The notes: generated by a model from the letters alone, not told the origin. A DNA stretch of 64,000 nt from Lonicera japonica (GCA_021464415.1 CM038470.1:9932394-9996393), one strand, 5' to 3'; positions 35,251-47,035 are shown, counted from the first letter of the stretch. Numbers and translations: made by a program.

Positions 35251-35860
35251 TGTCACGGGGCGTCCTTTGATGGCACAAAGGAGGCCGCGTGAACGACCGG
35301 GCTAACCGATAGCACGGTTGAGTGTGATCGAATTTTATTAACAATCGACGAGCAACATGCAACAACAGTAATTTGAAAGAGAGCGTGAGCACAAATTGAG
35401 ATTACTTCATTGCAAGAAAATTAGATTACATGGAAAGCTATTACAGTTCGAAAGAAAGTAAGAGCTTGAAAGCAAGTGCTAAACAACGTGCACTGGTAGG
35501 CAACTCGGGTGTGAGGCAGATAGTCTTATCCCCACATATAACCACTTAATGAAAATACCAGAGTGGTAGCAGTGCACGTTGGGTCTTACAAGTTACAAGA
35601 AAACAATTACAAAGGAAATGGAATACAATTACAAAGGAAATTCCTAGATCTAATTACATGGAAACAACAATATTTACATAAGGGAAACCTAAACAGAATA
35701 ATAAAACTAGGTGCCGTGCTGCGCTCGGGCGCGTGCACGGTGCTGATGAAGCGGGGCAATCGATCATTGCCTGTCGGGCCGTGCTGCGCTCGGGCGCATG
35801 CACGGTGCTGATGAAGTGTAGAAGTCGGTCACGGGTTGTGTTGGAAGGCACCCCGTGACA
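35251..35860 (-). repeat. Chromovirus 3' LTR
   Basis: 610 bp, TGTCACGGGG...CCCCGTGACA, an inverted TGTCACGGGG terminus. It contains an internal duplication of a GC-rich segment (about 35714-35755 and 35780-35816, TGCTGCGCTCGGGCGCGTGC versus TGCTGCGCTCGGGCGCATGC). Confidence 0.9.
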
Positions 35861-38800
35861 TCCTCCCCCACTAGAGCTGTTGACGTCCTCGGCAACTGGT
35901 TGAGGTATGATGTGATCTGGTCCTGGAAAGCGGATAGGTCTGATGCTCTTTCCCAAGTGTTCTCTTCTGGGTTTCTTCCTGCCCATTTGACAAGGAACTC
36001 TTGGTGTTGTTTGCGAGAAGCTGTCACAACTCGATCGGCCAGGATGGCTTCCACTGACTGCTTCCCTTCTGCTCTCTGCTTTAGCCCTGGACGACTAGAC
36101 TCTCCTCGGGATGGATCGGTTGTGTCAGCAAAGTACGGTTTTAGCATGCTGACATGAAATACTGGGTGAACCTTCAGCCAGCTAGGGGGTTCAATCCGAT
36201 AAGCCACTTTCCCAATTTTCTTCACAATCCTAAGCGGCCCCTCATATTTTTGCAGAAGGCGTGGGTCTCGACCCCTCAAGAACTTCCTATCTTGTGGAAG
36301 AAGCTTCACCATTACGAGATCTCCTACTTGGAACTCTAACGGTCGCCTTTTCTGATCTGCATACTTCTTCATTCGATGGGTGGCCTTCTCTAGGTGCGAA
36401 CGAGCCAACTCAATATTTTGCTTCCATTCTTCTGAGAAGTTACGGGCTCTAGGAGATTTGGAAATTGGCATCGAGTTGGCGGTGTGAGGAAGGATGGGTT
36501 GTTGGCCGGTAACGATTTCGAAGGCGCTCTTGCCCGTCCCAGAGTTTTTCTGGGCGTTGAAGCACAATTGAGCCACATCCAATAACTTGACCCAATTTCG
36601 TTGTGTTGCACTAGCGAAATGGCGCAGATATTCCTCAAGCATCGCGTTGTATCTTTCAGTTTGTCCATCGGATTGAGGGTGGTAACTGGAACTCATACAC
36701 AGCTTGGAGCCGAGAACCTTGAAAAGTTCCTTCCAAAAATTTCCCGTGAATCGTGAGTCCCTGTCACTAACTATGCTCCGAGGAATCCCCCAATACTTAA
36801 CCACATACTTGAAGAATAGTTGTGCAGTCTCCTCGCCCGATGTGTTCTTTGGAACTGCGATAAAAGTGGCGTACTTCGAAAAACGATCAACGACTACAAG
36901 GATAGTTGTCAAGTCCCCCACTTTGGGTAAACCTGATATGAAATCGAGCGAAATGCTCTCCCAAGGTCGTTCCGGGATAGGTAGAGGTTCCAGTAACCCT
37001 GTAGGCTGTCTCCGCTCAATTTTGTCTTGTTGGCAAATCAGGCAAGTTCTAACATAGCTCTCCACATCATCTTCCATTTGGGGCCAGTAGTACCCTTGCT
37101 TAAGGAGGGCCAACGTCCTTTCTTGACCAGGGTGTCCCGCCCATAAGGTATCATGGCATTCTCGAATCAGGGTGCGCCTCAACTCCCCTACTCGAGGAAC
37201 AAAAACTCGATTTCCCTTTGTCGAGATGAACCCGTTGTCCAACCAAAACTGCCGTGTCTTCCCCTTCTTGATCATCTCTAATAGTTGGGCAGAAACAGGA
37301 TCTTGCGGTAGCGCGTTCTTGATTTTGCTTCGAATTTCGGTAGACACTTGACTGTCGATTCGAAGAATGGCATTAAGGAACGCGTTAGCCTGTTCGTTGA
37401 ACTCCACCCTGCGACTCAAAGCATCTGCTACTTGATTGGTCGACCCCGCCTTATACTCCATCCAAAAATTGAATTCAGCTAGTAACTCCTGCCACCTTGC
37501 TTGTTTAGAACTCAATTTTGGTTGACTAAGGAAATGGCTGACCGCAGTATTATCTGTTTTCACAAGAAATCGATAACCGAGAAGGTAGTGTCGCCATAAC
37601 CTCAGACAATGGACCACTGCGAGTAACTCCTTTTCGTGAGCAGAGTACTTCCTCTCGGTTTCATTGAGCTTACGACTTTCGTATGCTACCGGGTGGCTCT
37701 CCTGCATTAAGACTCCTCCGAGGGCAAAATCCGATGCATCAGTGTGCACTTCAAACGGCTTGGTCACATCCGGTAGAGCAAGAACCGGGTCTTCAGACAT
37801 AGCCTTCTTCAAAGCATCGAAGGCAGCTTGGCACCCTGTCGACCATTTCCAAACTTTTGCCTTCTTTAGCAGTTCCGTCAGGGGCAATGCGATACTGGAG
37901 TAGTCTTTCACGAACTTTCTGTAGTAATTCGCCAGTCCCAGAAAAGAACGGAGTTCCGACACATTGGTGGGCGCTTGCCATTCCTGAATAACCTTGACCT
38001 TAGTCGGATCCATTTGCACTCTCCCATGTTCAATGATGTGGCCAAGAAACTTGATACGCTTTTGCGCAAAAGAGCACTTCGACAACTTGATATACAACTC
38101 ATGTTTTCGAAGTCTCTCAAATACCTTCTTCAGGTGCTCTTCATGTTCTTCCATGTTTTCGCTGTACACAACGATATCATCGAGATAAACAACGACAAAA
38201 TCATCCAAGTAGTCCCTAAGAACCTGATTCATTAAGGTGCTGAAAGTGGCTGGAGCATTGGTTAGCCCAAATGGCATAACAAGGAATTCATAAGCCCCGT
38301 ATCTGGTGACGCATGTGGTTTTTCCCTCATCTCCTGCCGCAATGCGAACTTGCCAATACCCGGATCTGAGATCGAGCTTAGTGAAAACTTTTGCCCGGCT
38401 GAGTTGGTCAAAGCAATCGGCTACAAGAGGGATCGGGTAGTTATTCCGGATGGTTACCTTGTTAAGAGCTCGGTAGTCGACACACATTCTCAAGGAGCCA
38501 TCTTGTTTCTTTTGAAAGAGAACTGGGGCCCCGTACGGCGATTTGGCTGGCTGCACTAAACCTGCATCCAATAATTCCTTTAGCTGTTTTCGAAGTTCTG
38601 CCAGCTCGGGCTGGGACATCCGATAAGCTGCGCGAACTGGAGGCTTAGCACCCGGCACTAGTTCAATCTGGTGGTCCACTTCTCTACGTGGAGGTAGCTT
38701 CTTCGGAAGGTTGTCGGGCATTATATCTTCGAACACAGTTAACACCCGTCGAATGGATTTTGGTAACGGTCCAGAAGTCTCCTGAATTTCATCCCACTTC

Positions 38801-40584
38801 AGTGCAGCCACAAAAGTAGGATTGTCGTGCTTTAGTCCCTTCTTCAGTTGAATTGCCGATAAAAACTTCCCACTGCTTGACGGGGTCGTCACCGGGATAA
38901 TGCATGGATTCTTGCCGAGCATCATGAGGCTATTCGTGCTGGGCATGACGCTAGCCTTAGTTTCCCTTAAGAATTCTAACCCCAGGATAACCTTGAAGTC
39001 GTCCATCACCACAACCGAGAAGTTAGTTCTCCCTTCGTAAGGGCCCACTTTTACTAGCACAGATTTCGCCATTCCGGCGACAGGTTGAGCGGCTGAGTTG
39101 ATGGCCTTCACACGACCTACTCCTTTTTCTAAGATAAGGCCTAACCGTTCAACTTCGGTGCTTGCCAGGTAGTTATGCGTTGCGCCTGTGTCCACCATGG
39201 CCTGAATCGGCTTTCCGTTGATCTTGATATCAACATACATCAGACCATTTCTTTGAGGACTCTTCTCCACACCTGCTTTCCCTTTTTGTCGGGGATCTTC
39301 TTCAACCGTTACTGCGTTGTAAGAGTGAATGAACTGCCCCTGATAGGCACCCAATGATGCTCCTTCATATTCCTCAGTTTCTTCTTCAAACTCGGCGTGG
39401 TCATTTTGCTGAGTCCGATAAGATTGCCCCGAGGCGGCTGGGGCTTTCGGAAGCATGCCACCACCTCTAGCAACGAGAGCACTCAGAAGTTGCTTGTCGG
39501 GGCAGTTGGCCATGAAGTGAGCACCGTGACACAAGTAGCATGTTCCGGGGCTCAAGGGCTTTTTCCCATTATTGCCGGTTTGGGAGTTCCCTGTGAACTT
39601 GTTCCCATTTTTGTAATTATTTTGCTGGGTAAACGGCCTGGTGGGCGTGTTGCCTCTCCAATCAGGTCTGGCAGGAGAATTCGGTTTTCTCTCCCCCGCA
39701 TTCTTCGTCTGCCCACTTCTTGGAACATTTGATTTGGGACCGGTGGTGTAATCTTGCAGGCTTTCAGCAGCTGATATGGCTTGAGTTAACGTCTTCACTT
39801 GCCTACGATTTAACTCCGTTTTGGCCCACGGTTGTAACCCGATCATGAAGAAGAACAATCTATCAGCATTATTCATATCGTGGATATCTAACATGATGGT
39901 GGTGAACGCATTGACGTACTCCTTGATGCTCCCTGAGTGCTTCGTTTGAAGGAGTTCTTGTCGTGCGTTGTGGGAGGTGTTTTCGGGAAGGAATCGATCA
40001 CGTAGCTCCTTTTTCAGATCCTCCCAAGTGCTAATCTCGCACTCCCCAGCTTGAACCTCATTGTACTTGTTCCGCCACCATAATTTGGCATCCCCAGACA
40101 AGTACATGGACGCGGAGGATATCTTTGTTTCCTCCTCGTCCACCTTTGTTGCCCGAAAATATTGTTCCATGTCGAAAACAAAATTTTCTAATTCCCTAGC
40201 ATCACGAACACCAGCGAATGCTTTGGGTTCGGGCACTTTCATCTTTGTACGCTCCCCACCTCCAACTGGTGAGTTAGCGACCGCCATTGACAATATAGTC
40301 AATTTCTGGGTGAGTTGATCGATTTCAGTTCTCATCTCATCCATCATCTCCCCATAGTGATCCCCTGGTGGGTTTCCCTGAAGATTTTGGAGGCCTTCCT
40401 CCAAATCTTGCACACGATCGATAAGTGCGGGCGAGCTGCCCGATGCATCCCCTGCTGGGATACTTTGGATGCGTAACTCCAAACTTTGCACCCGATCGAC
40501 GAGAGAGGGCGATCCGCCCATTTTCTCCAATAGAGAGCCAACATTTTTTTCGAGTTGTTCGATTCTCTGTCCATTGGTTCCCAT
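35764..40584 (-). CDS. Chromovirus gag-pol polyprotein with chromodomain, 1606 aa
   Basis: One uninterrupted frame encodes a coiled-coil start and gag; a knuckle CYLCHGAHFMANC near residue 350; the protease motif MVDTGATHNYLA near 462; RT with FTKLDLRSGYWQVRI and YLDDIVVYS near 800; RNase H with VHTDASDFALGG near 943; the integrase zinc part (HDTLWAGHPGQ...CLICQQ) near 1145 and DDE core (LDFISGLP, SDRDSRF, HPQSDGQTERYN); a GPY/F-like region; and a chromodomain EFLVKWAGRNPEENTWE near 1520. The chromodomain directs integration to chromatin marks in this group. The last 32 or so codons are read from the PPT and into the 3' LTR. The frame starts at 40584, 70 bases inside the 5' LTR edge and close to the primer site. 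Confidence 0.9.
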   Translation of the reverse strand: MGTNGQRIEQLEKNVGSLLEKMGGSPSLVDRVQSLELRIQSIPAGDASGSSPALIDRVQDLEEGLQNLQGNPPGDHYGEMMDEMRTEIDQLTQKLTILSMAVANSPVGGGERTKMKVPEPKAFAGVRDARELENFVFDMEQYFRATKVDEEETKISSASMYLSGDAKLWWRNKYNEVQAGECEISTWEDLKKELRDRFLPENTSHNARQELLQTKHSGSIKEYVNAFTTIMLDIHDMNNADRLFFFMIGLQPWAKTELNRRQVKTLTQAISAAESLQDYTTGPKSNVPRSGQTKNAGERKPNSPARPDWRGNTPTRPFTQQNNYKNGNKFTGNSQTGNNGKKPLSPGTCYLCHGAHFMANCPDKQLLSALVARGGGMLPKAPAASGQSYRTQQNDHAEFEEETEEYEGASLGAYQGQFIHSYNAVTVEEDPRQKGKAGVEKSPQRNGLMYVDIKINGKPIQAMVDTGATHNYLASTEVERLGLILEKGVGRVKAINSAAQPVAGMAKSVLVKVGPYEGRTNFSVVVMDDFKVILGLEFLRETKASVMPSTNSLMMLGKNPCIIPVTTPSSSGKFLSAIQLKKGLKHDNPTFVAALKWDEIQETSGPLPKSIRRVLTVFEDIMPDNLPKKLPPRREVDHQIELVPGAKPPVRAAYRMSQPELAELRKQLKELLDAGLVQPAKSPYGAPVLFQKKQDGSLRMCVDYRALNKVTIRNNYPIPLVADCFDQLSRAKVFTKLDLRSGYWQVRIAAGDEGKTTCVTRYGAYEFLVMPFGLTNAPATFSTLMNQVLRDYLDDFVVVYLDDIVVYSENMEEHEEHLKKVFERLRKHELYIKLSKCSFAQKRIKFLGHIIEHGRVQMDPTKVKVIQEWQAPTNVSELRSFLGLANYYRKFVKDYSSIALPLTELLKKAKVWKWSTGCQAAFDALKKAMSEDPVLALPDVTKPFEVHTDASDFALGGVLMQESHPVAYESRKLNETERKYSAHEKELLAVVHCLRLWRHYLLGYRFLVKTDNTAVSHFLSQPKLSSKQARWQELLAEFNFWMEYKAGSTNQVADALSRRVEFNEQANAFLNAILRIDSQVSTEIRSKIKNALPQDPVSAQLLEMIKKGKTRQFWLDNGFISTKGNRVFVPRVGELRRTLIRECHDTLWAGHPGQERTLALLKQGYYWPQMEDDVESYVRTCLICQQDKIERRQPTGLLEPLPIPERPWESISLDFISGLPKVGDLTTILVVVDRFSKYATFIAVPKNTSGEETAQLFFKYVVKYWGIPRSIVSDRDSRFTGNFWKELFKVLGSKLCMSSSYHPQSDGQTERYNAMLEEYLRHFASATQRNWVKLLDVAQLCFNAQKNSGTGKSAFEIVTGQQPILPHTANSMPISKSPRARNFSEEWKQNIELARSHLEKATHRMKKYADQKRRPLEFQVGDLVMVKLLPQDRKFLRGRDPRLLQKYEGPLRIVKKIGKVAYRIEPPSWLKVHPVFHVSMLKPYFADTTDPSRGESSRPGLKQRAEGKQSVEAILADRVVTASRKQHQEFLVKWAGRNPEENTWERASDLSAFQDQITSYLNQLPRTSTALVGEDVTGCLPTQPVTDFYTSSAPCMRPSAARPDRQ
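35861..35873 (-). other. Polypurine tract of the chromovirus
   Basis: Minus strand AGTGGGGGAGGA directly before the LTR start TGTCACGGGG. It lies within the coding frame. Confidence 0.75.
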
Positions 40585-40640
40585 TGTAACGTAACAGGAT
40601 ACCTAACTGTGATTCACAAGGCAGCAATCGAACACAATCC

Positions 40641-40651
40641 CTCTGATACCA
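40641..40651 (-). other. tRNA-Met primer-binding site of the chromovirus
   Basis: Minus strand TGGTATCAGAG two bases inside the 5' LTR end. Confidence 0.85.
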
Positions 40652-40653
40652 AC

Positions 40654-41263
40654 TGTCACGGGGCGTCCTTTGATGGCACAAAGGAGGCCGCGTGAACGAC
40701 CGGGCTAACCGATAGCACGGTTGAGTGTGATCGAATTTTGTTAACAATCGACGAGCAACATGCAACAACAGTAATTTGAAAGAGAGCGTGAGCACAAATT
40801 GAGATTACTTCATTGCAAGAAAATTAGATTACATGGAAAGCTATTACAGTTCGAAAAAAAGTAAGAGCTTGAAAGCAAGTGCTAAACAACGTGCACTGGT
40901 AGGCAACTCGGGTGTGAGGCAGATAGTCTTATCCCCACATATAACCACTTAATGAAAATACCAGAGTGGTAGCAGTGCACGTTGGGTCTTACAAGTTACA
41001 AGAAAACAATTACAAAGGAAATGGAATACAATTACAAAGGAAATTCCTAGATCTAATTACATGGAAACAACAATATTTACATAAGGGAAACCTAAACAGA
41101 ATAATAAAACTAGGTGCCGTGCTGCGCTCGGGCGCGTGCACGGTGCTGATGAAGCGGGGCAATCGATCATTGCCTGTCGGGCCGTGCTGCGCTCGGGCGC
41201 ATGCACGGTGCTGATGAAGTGTAGAAGTCGGTCACGGGTTGTGTTGGAAGGCACCCCGTGACA
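40654..41263 (-). repeat. Chromovirus 5' LTR
   Basis: 610 bp, nearly identical to 35251-35860; the differences I saw are near 40740 (G for A) and near 40857 (A for G). Confidence 0.9.
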
Positions 41264-42018
41264 CAGAGGTAGGGGTTGTACGGGTCAATGGCATCTTCTG
41301 CAAACAAGAAGCGCGAAGTCATTCGCCTAACTCTGCCTCCGCTCTCCTGGATAAGTAAGATATACTCATATCCGCATGCTATTGGGGGTGGGCTACTGAC
41401 TGCACGGCCTCTCGACTCTCTATTACTCTTCAGCGGGGTAACAGGGACTAGATATTCATCTGGATCCTCCTCTTCATGATCAGACTCTTCCTCTGACTCA
41501 GATTCAAGTTCAATTTGCTCATCTTCTGACTCTGATTCCTCTTCTGGCTCTGAAGGATCGGACTCGGGTTCATCTGGCTCAGGCTCAAATTGCTCCTCCT
41601 CAGGATCAGACTCGAATGGGTCCTCCTCAGGATCAGATTCTGGCTCTTCTTCAGGATCAGATTCTGGCTCTTCTTCAGGATCAGATTCTGACTCGCTCAT
41701 GTGATCGCGGGTCCCTTCATGCGAACCAGCATTCTGTAGACTAGAAAACTCCACGTCTCCATCAATCTCCATATTGTCTTTGGCATCATGCTGTAAATAA
41801 TCTTTACTGTCTGCCTCTTCTGCAAATAACTTTCTCTTACAAGATGGTGGTGCACGGTTAGGGAAGATACTCGCCTCAGCCATTTCGGTAAATCGAGCGG
41901 GCCAAGAACGTCTCACCCTAACGTGCAAAGGGGATCCTGCAGTCGGCCCCATCCCCATCAAGTCTCGAGAACGCTTATTTGAAGAAGAAATATTGGCAGG
42001 AGAAAAATTATCTAGCAT
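41264..42018 (-). pseudogene. Athila acidic ORF, N-terminal piece (element A)
   Basis: Encodes MLDNFSPANISSSNKRSRDL, a probable nuclear signal (CKRKLF), then an acidic repeat region with ESDPEEEP units and GYEYILLIQESGGRVRRM. The chromovirus insertion at 41264 replaces its C-terminus, and the frame reads on into the LTR to 41167, giving a chimeric tail. It has one more 24-bp ESDPEEEP unit (41624-41694 region) than copy B. Confidence 0.7.
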
Positions 42019-42332
42019 AGTGCTAAAGACAGGTAGTGTGCAATAATATCTGTGCTCGGGAGCGTGCTTTATCTAGACAGAAAACAATCTATATATAAGT
42101 ATAGGCAGATAAGCATGACAGTGAGACAAGATTATACAACAACAACAAATACTATAGTAACAAACTTCATCATTGAAACTTGAAACAGATATATAATAGC
42201 GCTAGTACGAGTTTCAACTCAAAGTTAAAAGAAAGAAATAAAAGAAAGCTAAAAAAAATAAAAAAAAAATAAAAATAATAATAAACATTTACATAATATA
42301 CAAATTATACAGTAGTGTCAGCTCCTTCTCAA
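42019..42332 (-). other. Spacer between integrase and acidic ORF, element A
   Basis: Non-coding, A-rich near 42230-42290. It matches 53776-54088. Confidence 0.6.
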
Positions 42333-42683
42333 CTAGTCCTCAGCATTATAATCGGGTTCCCCCAACTCAATGCTCTCGTTACTATCATCAAGCTTTTCCA
42401 GAAATGGCTTCAGTCTATGCCCATTGACCTTGAATGTGCTACCATCCCTTGGATTTTCCAATTCTACTGCTCCATAAGGAAAGACATTATGAACTTTATA
42501 GGGACCAGTCCATCTTGATCGAAGTTTTCCAGGAAATAAATGGAGCCTTGAATCGTATAGAAGTACTTTCTGTCCCGGCTCAAAATTTTTCCTTAGTACT
42601 TTTTGATCATGGAAACACTTAGTTTCTTTCCTTAAAAATCTTTGAATTGTCATACGCATCATGGCGTAACTCCTCAAGTTCAT
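42333..42683 (-). pseudogene. Athila pol C-terminal end (element A), shifted frame
   Basis: Continues the integrase in another frame: [39 protein letters not shown], then [13 protein letters not shown] one-base gain near 42626 (TTTCTTTCC versus TTCTTTCC at 54380) causes the shift; copy B is continuous here. Confidence 0.75.
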
Positions 42684-44535
42684 TCAACTGCAAACTCCTC
42701 TCTTTGCCACTTTCTCGAAGATCGAAATTCATAGTTTTGATAGCCCAGAATGCTTTATGTTCAATCTCTAGGGGGAGATGACATGCCTTACCGTAAACCA
42801 ACCTGTAAGGGGACATATTCAAATTCGTTTTGTAGGCGGTCCTATATGCCCATAAAGCATCTGTCAAACGAATAGACCAATCTCTCCGATTAACATTGAC
42901 TGTTTTCTCGAGAATTCTCTTGATCTCTCTGTTGGCTAATTCAGCTTGCCCATTTGTCTGTGGGTGATATGCCAAAGCAACACGGTGGTTCACTCCGTAA
43001 CGCTGCATCAATTTCTCGAACGGTTTGTTACAGAAGTGAGTCCCTTGATCACTTATAATCACCTTTGGGGTGCCAAACCTAGAAAGAATATTCTGTTTAA
43101 GGAATGTAATGACCGTGAAATGATCATTATTTCTAGTGGGAATGGCTTCAACCCATTTAGACACATATTCGACAGCTAATAGAATGTATTGATGCCCAAA
43201 AGACGGTGGAAATGGCCCCATAAAATCTATACCCCAACAGTCAAAAATTTCAACTGACATGATATTAGTTAGAGGCATCATGTTCCTTCTTGAATTGGCA
43301 CCTAACATCTGACAACGAGTGCATATTCTACAGTGGTTCTTTACATCTTTAAAAAGAGTAGGCCAGTAGAAACCACATTGCAGAATTTTATCAGCTGTCT
43401 TTCGAAAAGAAAAGTGGCCCCCGCATGCTGCTTCATGACAAGCATACATGATGGATTTGGCTTCATTTGCTGGGACACATCTTCGAAATATTTGATCAGG
43501 ACAGTACTTATACAAGTACGGATCATAAAAATAGAAATTCTTTACCAAGGTAAAGAATCGATTTCGCTCTTGACGAGGCCAATCAGGAATCTTTCCTGTG
43601 ACAAGATAATTTACGATATCCGCATACCATGACAAACTACGAACAGCCATCAACTGTTCATCTGGGAAACTTTCCTTAATAGGTAAATTGTCTGTGTCTA
43701 TAACTTCACTAGTGAGCCTAGATAGGTGATCAGCTACCACATTTTCTACTCCTTTCTTATCTTTGACAATCAAGTCAAATTCTTGGAGTAGTAGGATCCA
43801 CCTAATCAGTCTTGCTTTCGCATCTTTTTTCATAAGAAGATACTTAATTGCTGAGTGATCAGTAAAGCAGACAATTGGTGATCCAACCAAATAGGAACGG
43901 AACTTATCTAAAGCAAATACAATTGCTAGCAACTCTTTCTCAGTCGTAGAGTAGTTCAACTGAGCATCATTTAAAGTCCGGCTAGCATAGTAAATGACAT
44001 GGGGCTTCTTGTCCTTTCTCTGTCCTAGGACAGCTCCAATGGCATAATCACTAGCATCACACATAAGCTCAAATGGTAGGCTCCAATCTGGTGGTTGCAC
44101 AATGGGTGCAGTAGTGAGCATTTCCTTAAGCTTATCGAAAGCTTCTTGACACGCTGAAGTCCATTCAAATGGTGCATCCTTGGCAAGCAAGTTACATAGG
44201 GGTCGAGATATAGTACTGAAACCTTTGATAAACCTCCTATAAAAACCAGCATGGCCTAGAAATGATCGAACCTCTTTGACAGTCTTGGGAACTGGCAAAT
44301 TAGCAATGAGGTTGATTTTAGCCTTGTCTACTTGAATTCCTTCAGCTGAGACAATATGACCTAAAACAATTCCTTGGGTAACCATGAAATGGCACTTTTC
44401 CCAATTCAGAACAAGATTATTGTCTTTACAACGGATCAAGACTTTCTCCAGATTCTGGAGACAATCTTCAAAAGAATCACCGAAAAGGGAGAAATCATCC
44501 ATGAAAACTTCGAGAAACTTTTTCCACCATGTCAC
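42619..44535 (-). pseudogene. Athila RT (end), RNase H and integrase, element A
   Basis: The frame begins with the RT catalytic [13 protein letters not shown] and goes on to RNase H ([16 protein letters not shown]), the integrase zinc finger (HEAACGGH...CRICTRCQ) and the DDE core ([46 protein letters not shown]). It overlaps the upstream RT frame at about 44520, where a one-base gain splits RT in two. The integrase region is well preserved. Confidence 0.8.
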
Positions 44536-45241
44536 TAAAGATACTCATCATGCACCTTTGAAAGGTTGCTGGTGCATTGCACAAGCCAAAGGGCATTCTC
44601 TTATACGCAAAAGTACCAAAAGGACAAGTGAAAGTGGTTTTCTCCTGATCTTCGGGAGCGATCTCGATCTGATTGTAACCACTGTAACCATCTAGAAAGC
44701 AGTAGAAAGAATGACCAGCCACTCTCTCCAAAGTTTGATCAAGAAATGGGAGTGGAAAATGATCTTTTCTGGTTACAGAGTTAAGCTTGCGATAATCAAT
44801 ACACATGCGCCATCCAGTGGTAACACGTGTAGGAATTAACTCTCCTTCAGCATTAGGAACAACAGTTATGCCAGATTTCTTAGGCACAACTTGAGTAGGA
44901 CTTACCCATTTGCTATCAGAGATAGGATAAATAATTCCAACATCTAAAAGTTTAAGAACTTCTTTGCGAACTACTTCTTTCATGTTGGGATTTAACCTCC
45001 TCTGCATCTGTCGAGAAGGTTTAGCATCTTCTTCAAGGTATATCTTATGAGTACAGATATCAGGACAAATACCTTTTAGATCAGCTATGGTCCATCCTAA
45101 TGCATCTTTATGTAACTTAAGAACTTTCAAGAGTTCAGACTCTTGAGTGGAATTCAACTTGCTTGAGACTATGACAGGATAAGTCTCGGATTCTCCTAAA
45201 AAGGCATACTTTAGCTCCTGGGGTAGGGGCTTAAGTTCCAA
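44495..45241 (-). pseudogene. Athila RT, N-terminal part, element A
   Basis: Contains CTHKIYLEEDAKPSRQMQRR, GWRMCIDYRKLNSVTRKDHF, FYCFLDGYSGYNQIEI and [20 protein letters not shown], classic Ty3/gypsy RT segments in Athila style. The frame shifts just before the catalytic YMDD-equivalent. Stops separate it from the protease part to the right. Confidence 0.8.
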
Positions 45242-45427
45242 TTTTGGAGCTTCGAACGCAGAGGTATAACTAAAGAATTACTCGGGGGAGTTCTTCAAAA
45301 CGTTCAGTCCACATAACCTGCTCTGTTTCGAATTTTTCAGCATCTTCGCTGGAATTGAGATCAGAAACTGCTTTACTTATCTCCTTCTCGATAGGAGAAT
45401 AAGCTTCGAAATCAGAAAAAGAATGAG

Positions 45428-46993
45428 TCAAGGTTGACTCAACTGGTCCTCATATTGCAATAAACCAAAGTATTCCTCCACAACAGTATCCAAGTAACTC
45501 ACTTCTCGAATATCTTCTTCTTCAAAATCTGGCTGTCTAGGAATTGAAAAAATATTGACATCGAGAGTCATGTTTCCGAACGAAAGCTTCATAACACCAT
45601 TCCTAACACTGATAATAGCATTAATAGTAGCAAGGAAAGGTCTTCCTAAAATGATGGGAATCTGGGTACCAATATTAGCCATAGGTTGAGTATCTAGAAC
45701 AACAAAGTCAACTGGATAGACAAAGTTATCAACCTTAACTAAAATATCTTCAACTACTCCTCGTGGGACTTTCACGGAACGATCAGCCAGTTGCAAGGTA
45801 ATTCTCGTGGGTTTCAACTCACCCAATCCTAACTGCTGATAAACAGAATACGGGAGTAAGTTCACACTAGAACCAAGATCTAGGAGAGCATGTTCAATCC
45901 TTTGATCACCAATGTAACAAGAAATGGTAGGACAACCAGGGTCCTTGTGCTTGGCTGGCAAATTATGTTGAATGATCGAACTCACCTGATTAGCTAAAAA
46001 TGCTTTCTTCTGAACAGAGACTCTTCTCTTTATGGTGCATAAGTCTTTAAGAAACTTAGCATAAGAAGGATTTTGCTTGATCGCATCCAAAAGAGGAATG
46101 TTGATCTTCACTTGCTTAAAAAGATCAAGAATCTCAGAATTATGGTTATCCTTAACCGACTTCTGCAACCTTTGAGGAAAAGGGACGGGAATGTGATGAA
46201 TAAAAGTTTTATTCTTTTCTGGGACATCATTCACATTCTCGGCTTCTGCTTCAGCTTCCTTAGCTATCTCAGCTTCTTTCAAAGCTTCAGTAGAAGTGTA
46301 CTGCTCAGTTTCAACTTCTTCATCTTCTACCTCAATTCCTCTTATTTGAACATATTCAGGTGGAGGTGGCTCTATTTGATTGTCAATAACTCTACCACTC
46401 CTCAAAGTAGTGATGGCTTTGACCTGCTCATGATATTGCTTAGTGCCCGAAGAAGAAGAATTATCATTGGCTTTGGGATTGGGCTGAGGTTGAGCTGGAA
46501 AAGCTGCCTTCCCTTTTGGGTCATTCTGACTAGCAATCTTCTCCATATAAACTTTCATCTGGTTCATCGTCTGCAGCATCTGCTGAAACATGCCTTGCAG
46601 ATTCTCCTCAGGGATTTTCCTATGCGGTGGAATATAAGAATTAGGACTCGAACCTTGAGGTTGTTGATACTGCTGAGGTTGAGATTGAAAATTAACTGGA
46701 GGTTGAGATTGCTGATAGAACGGTTGAAGTGGTGGTGGTGGTTGGAAATTAGACTGGGGCTGCTGAAATGGTTGAGAAGGTTTCATGGGGTTCCCTTCAT
46801 AATTGTTACCAGACCAACTGAGGTTGGGATGGTTCCCCCAAGATGGGTTATATCGATCCCCATAAGAATTGGATTTGCCAATTGCCATGACAGCATTGAC
46901 ATCAGTGTTCAACACTTCTCTAAGAGCTGGGATGGTCGGACAATCACTAGTGAGATGACCAAGTGTGTCACAAATGCTGCAAGCTTGCTCCAC
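45428..46993 (-). pseudogene. Athila gag C-terminus and protease, element A
   Basis: It starts near the knuckle-like CSICDTLGHLTSDCP, followed by a long Gln/Pro-rich linker (QPFQQPQSNFQPPPPLQPFY), then a protease region with LLDLGSSVNLLPYSVYQQLG in place of D-T/S-G and LQLADRSVKVPRGVVEDILV. The DLGSS form is usual for Athila. The frame ends at 45428; about 190 bases with stops precede the RT frame. Confidence 0.75.
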
Positions 46994-47035
46994 GAATGGT
47001 TTGGAAGTTGTTCTCCTCTCTTTGATTCCAAAGAT

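Larger units (their letters stand above)
35246..41268 (-). mobile_element. Chromovirus (Ty3/gypsy), almost intact, 6013 bp plus CAGAG duplication
   Basis: The LTRs 35251-35860 and 40654-41263 are 610 bp each and start TGTCACGGGG and end CCCCGTGACA. I found two differences between them. The target duplication CAGAG occurs at 35246-35250 and 41264-41268, and copy B has a single CAGAG at the matching position (53046-53050). The primer site is tRNA-Met (40651-40641, minus strand). A single gag-pol frame of 1606 codons is uninterrupted. The near-identical LTRs and intact frame mean a recent insertion, and the element could still be active. Confidence 0.9.
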
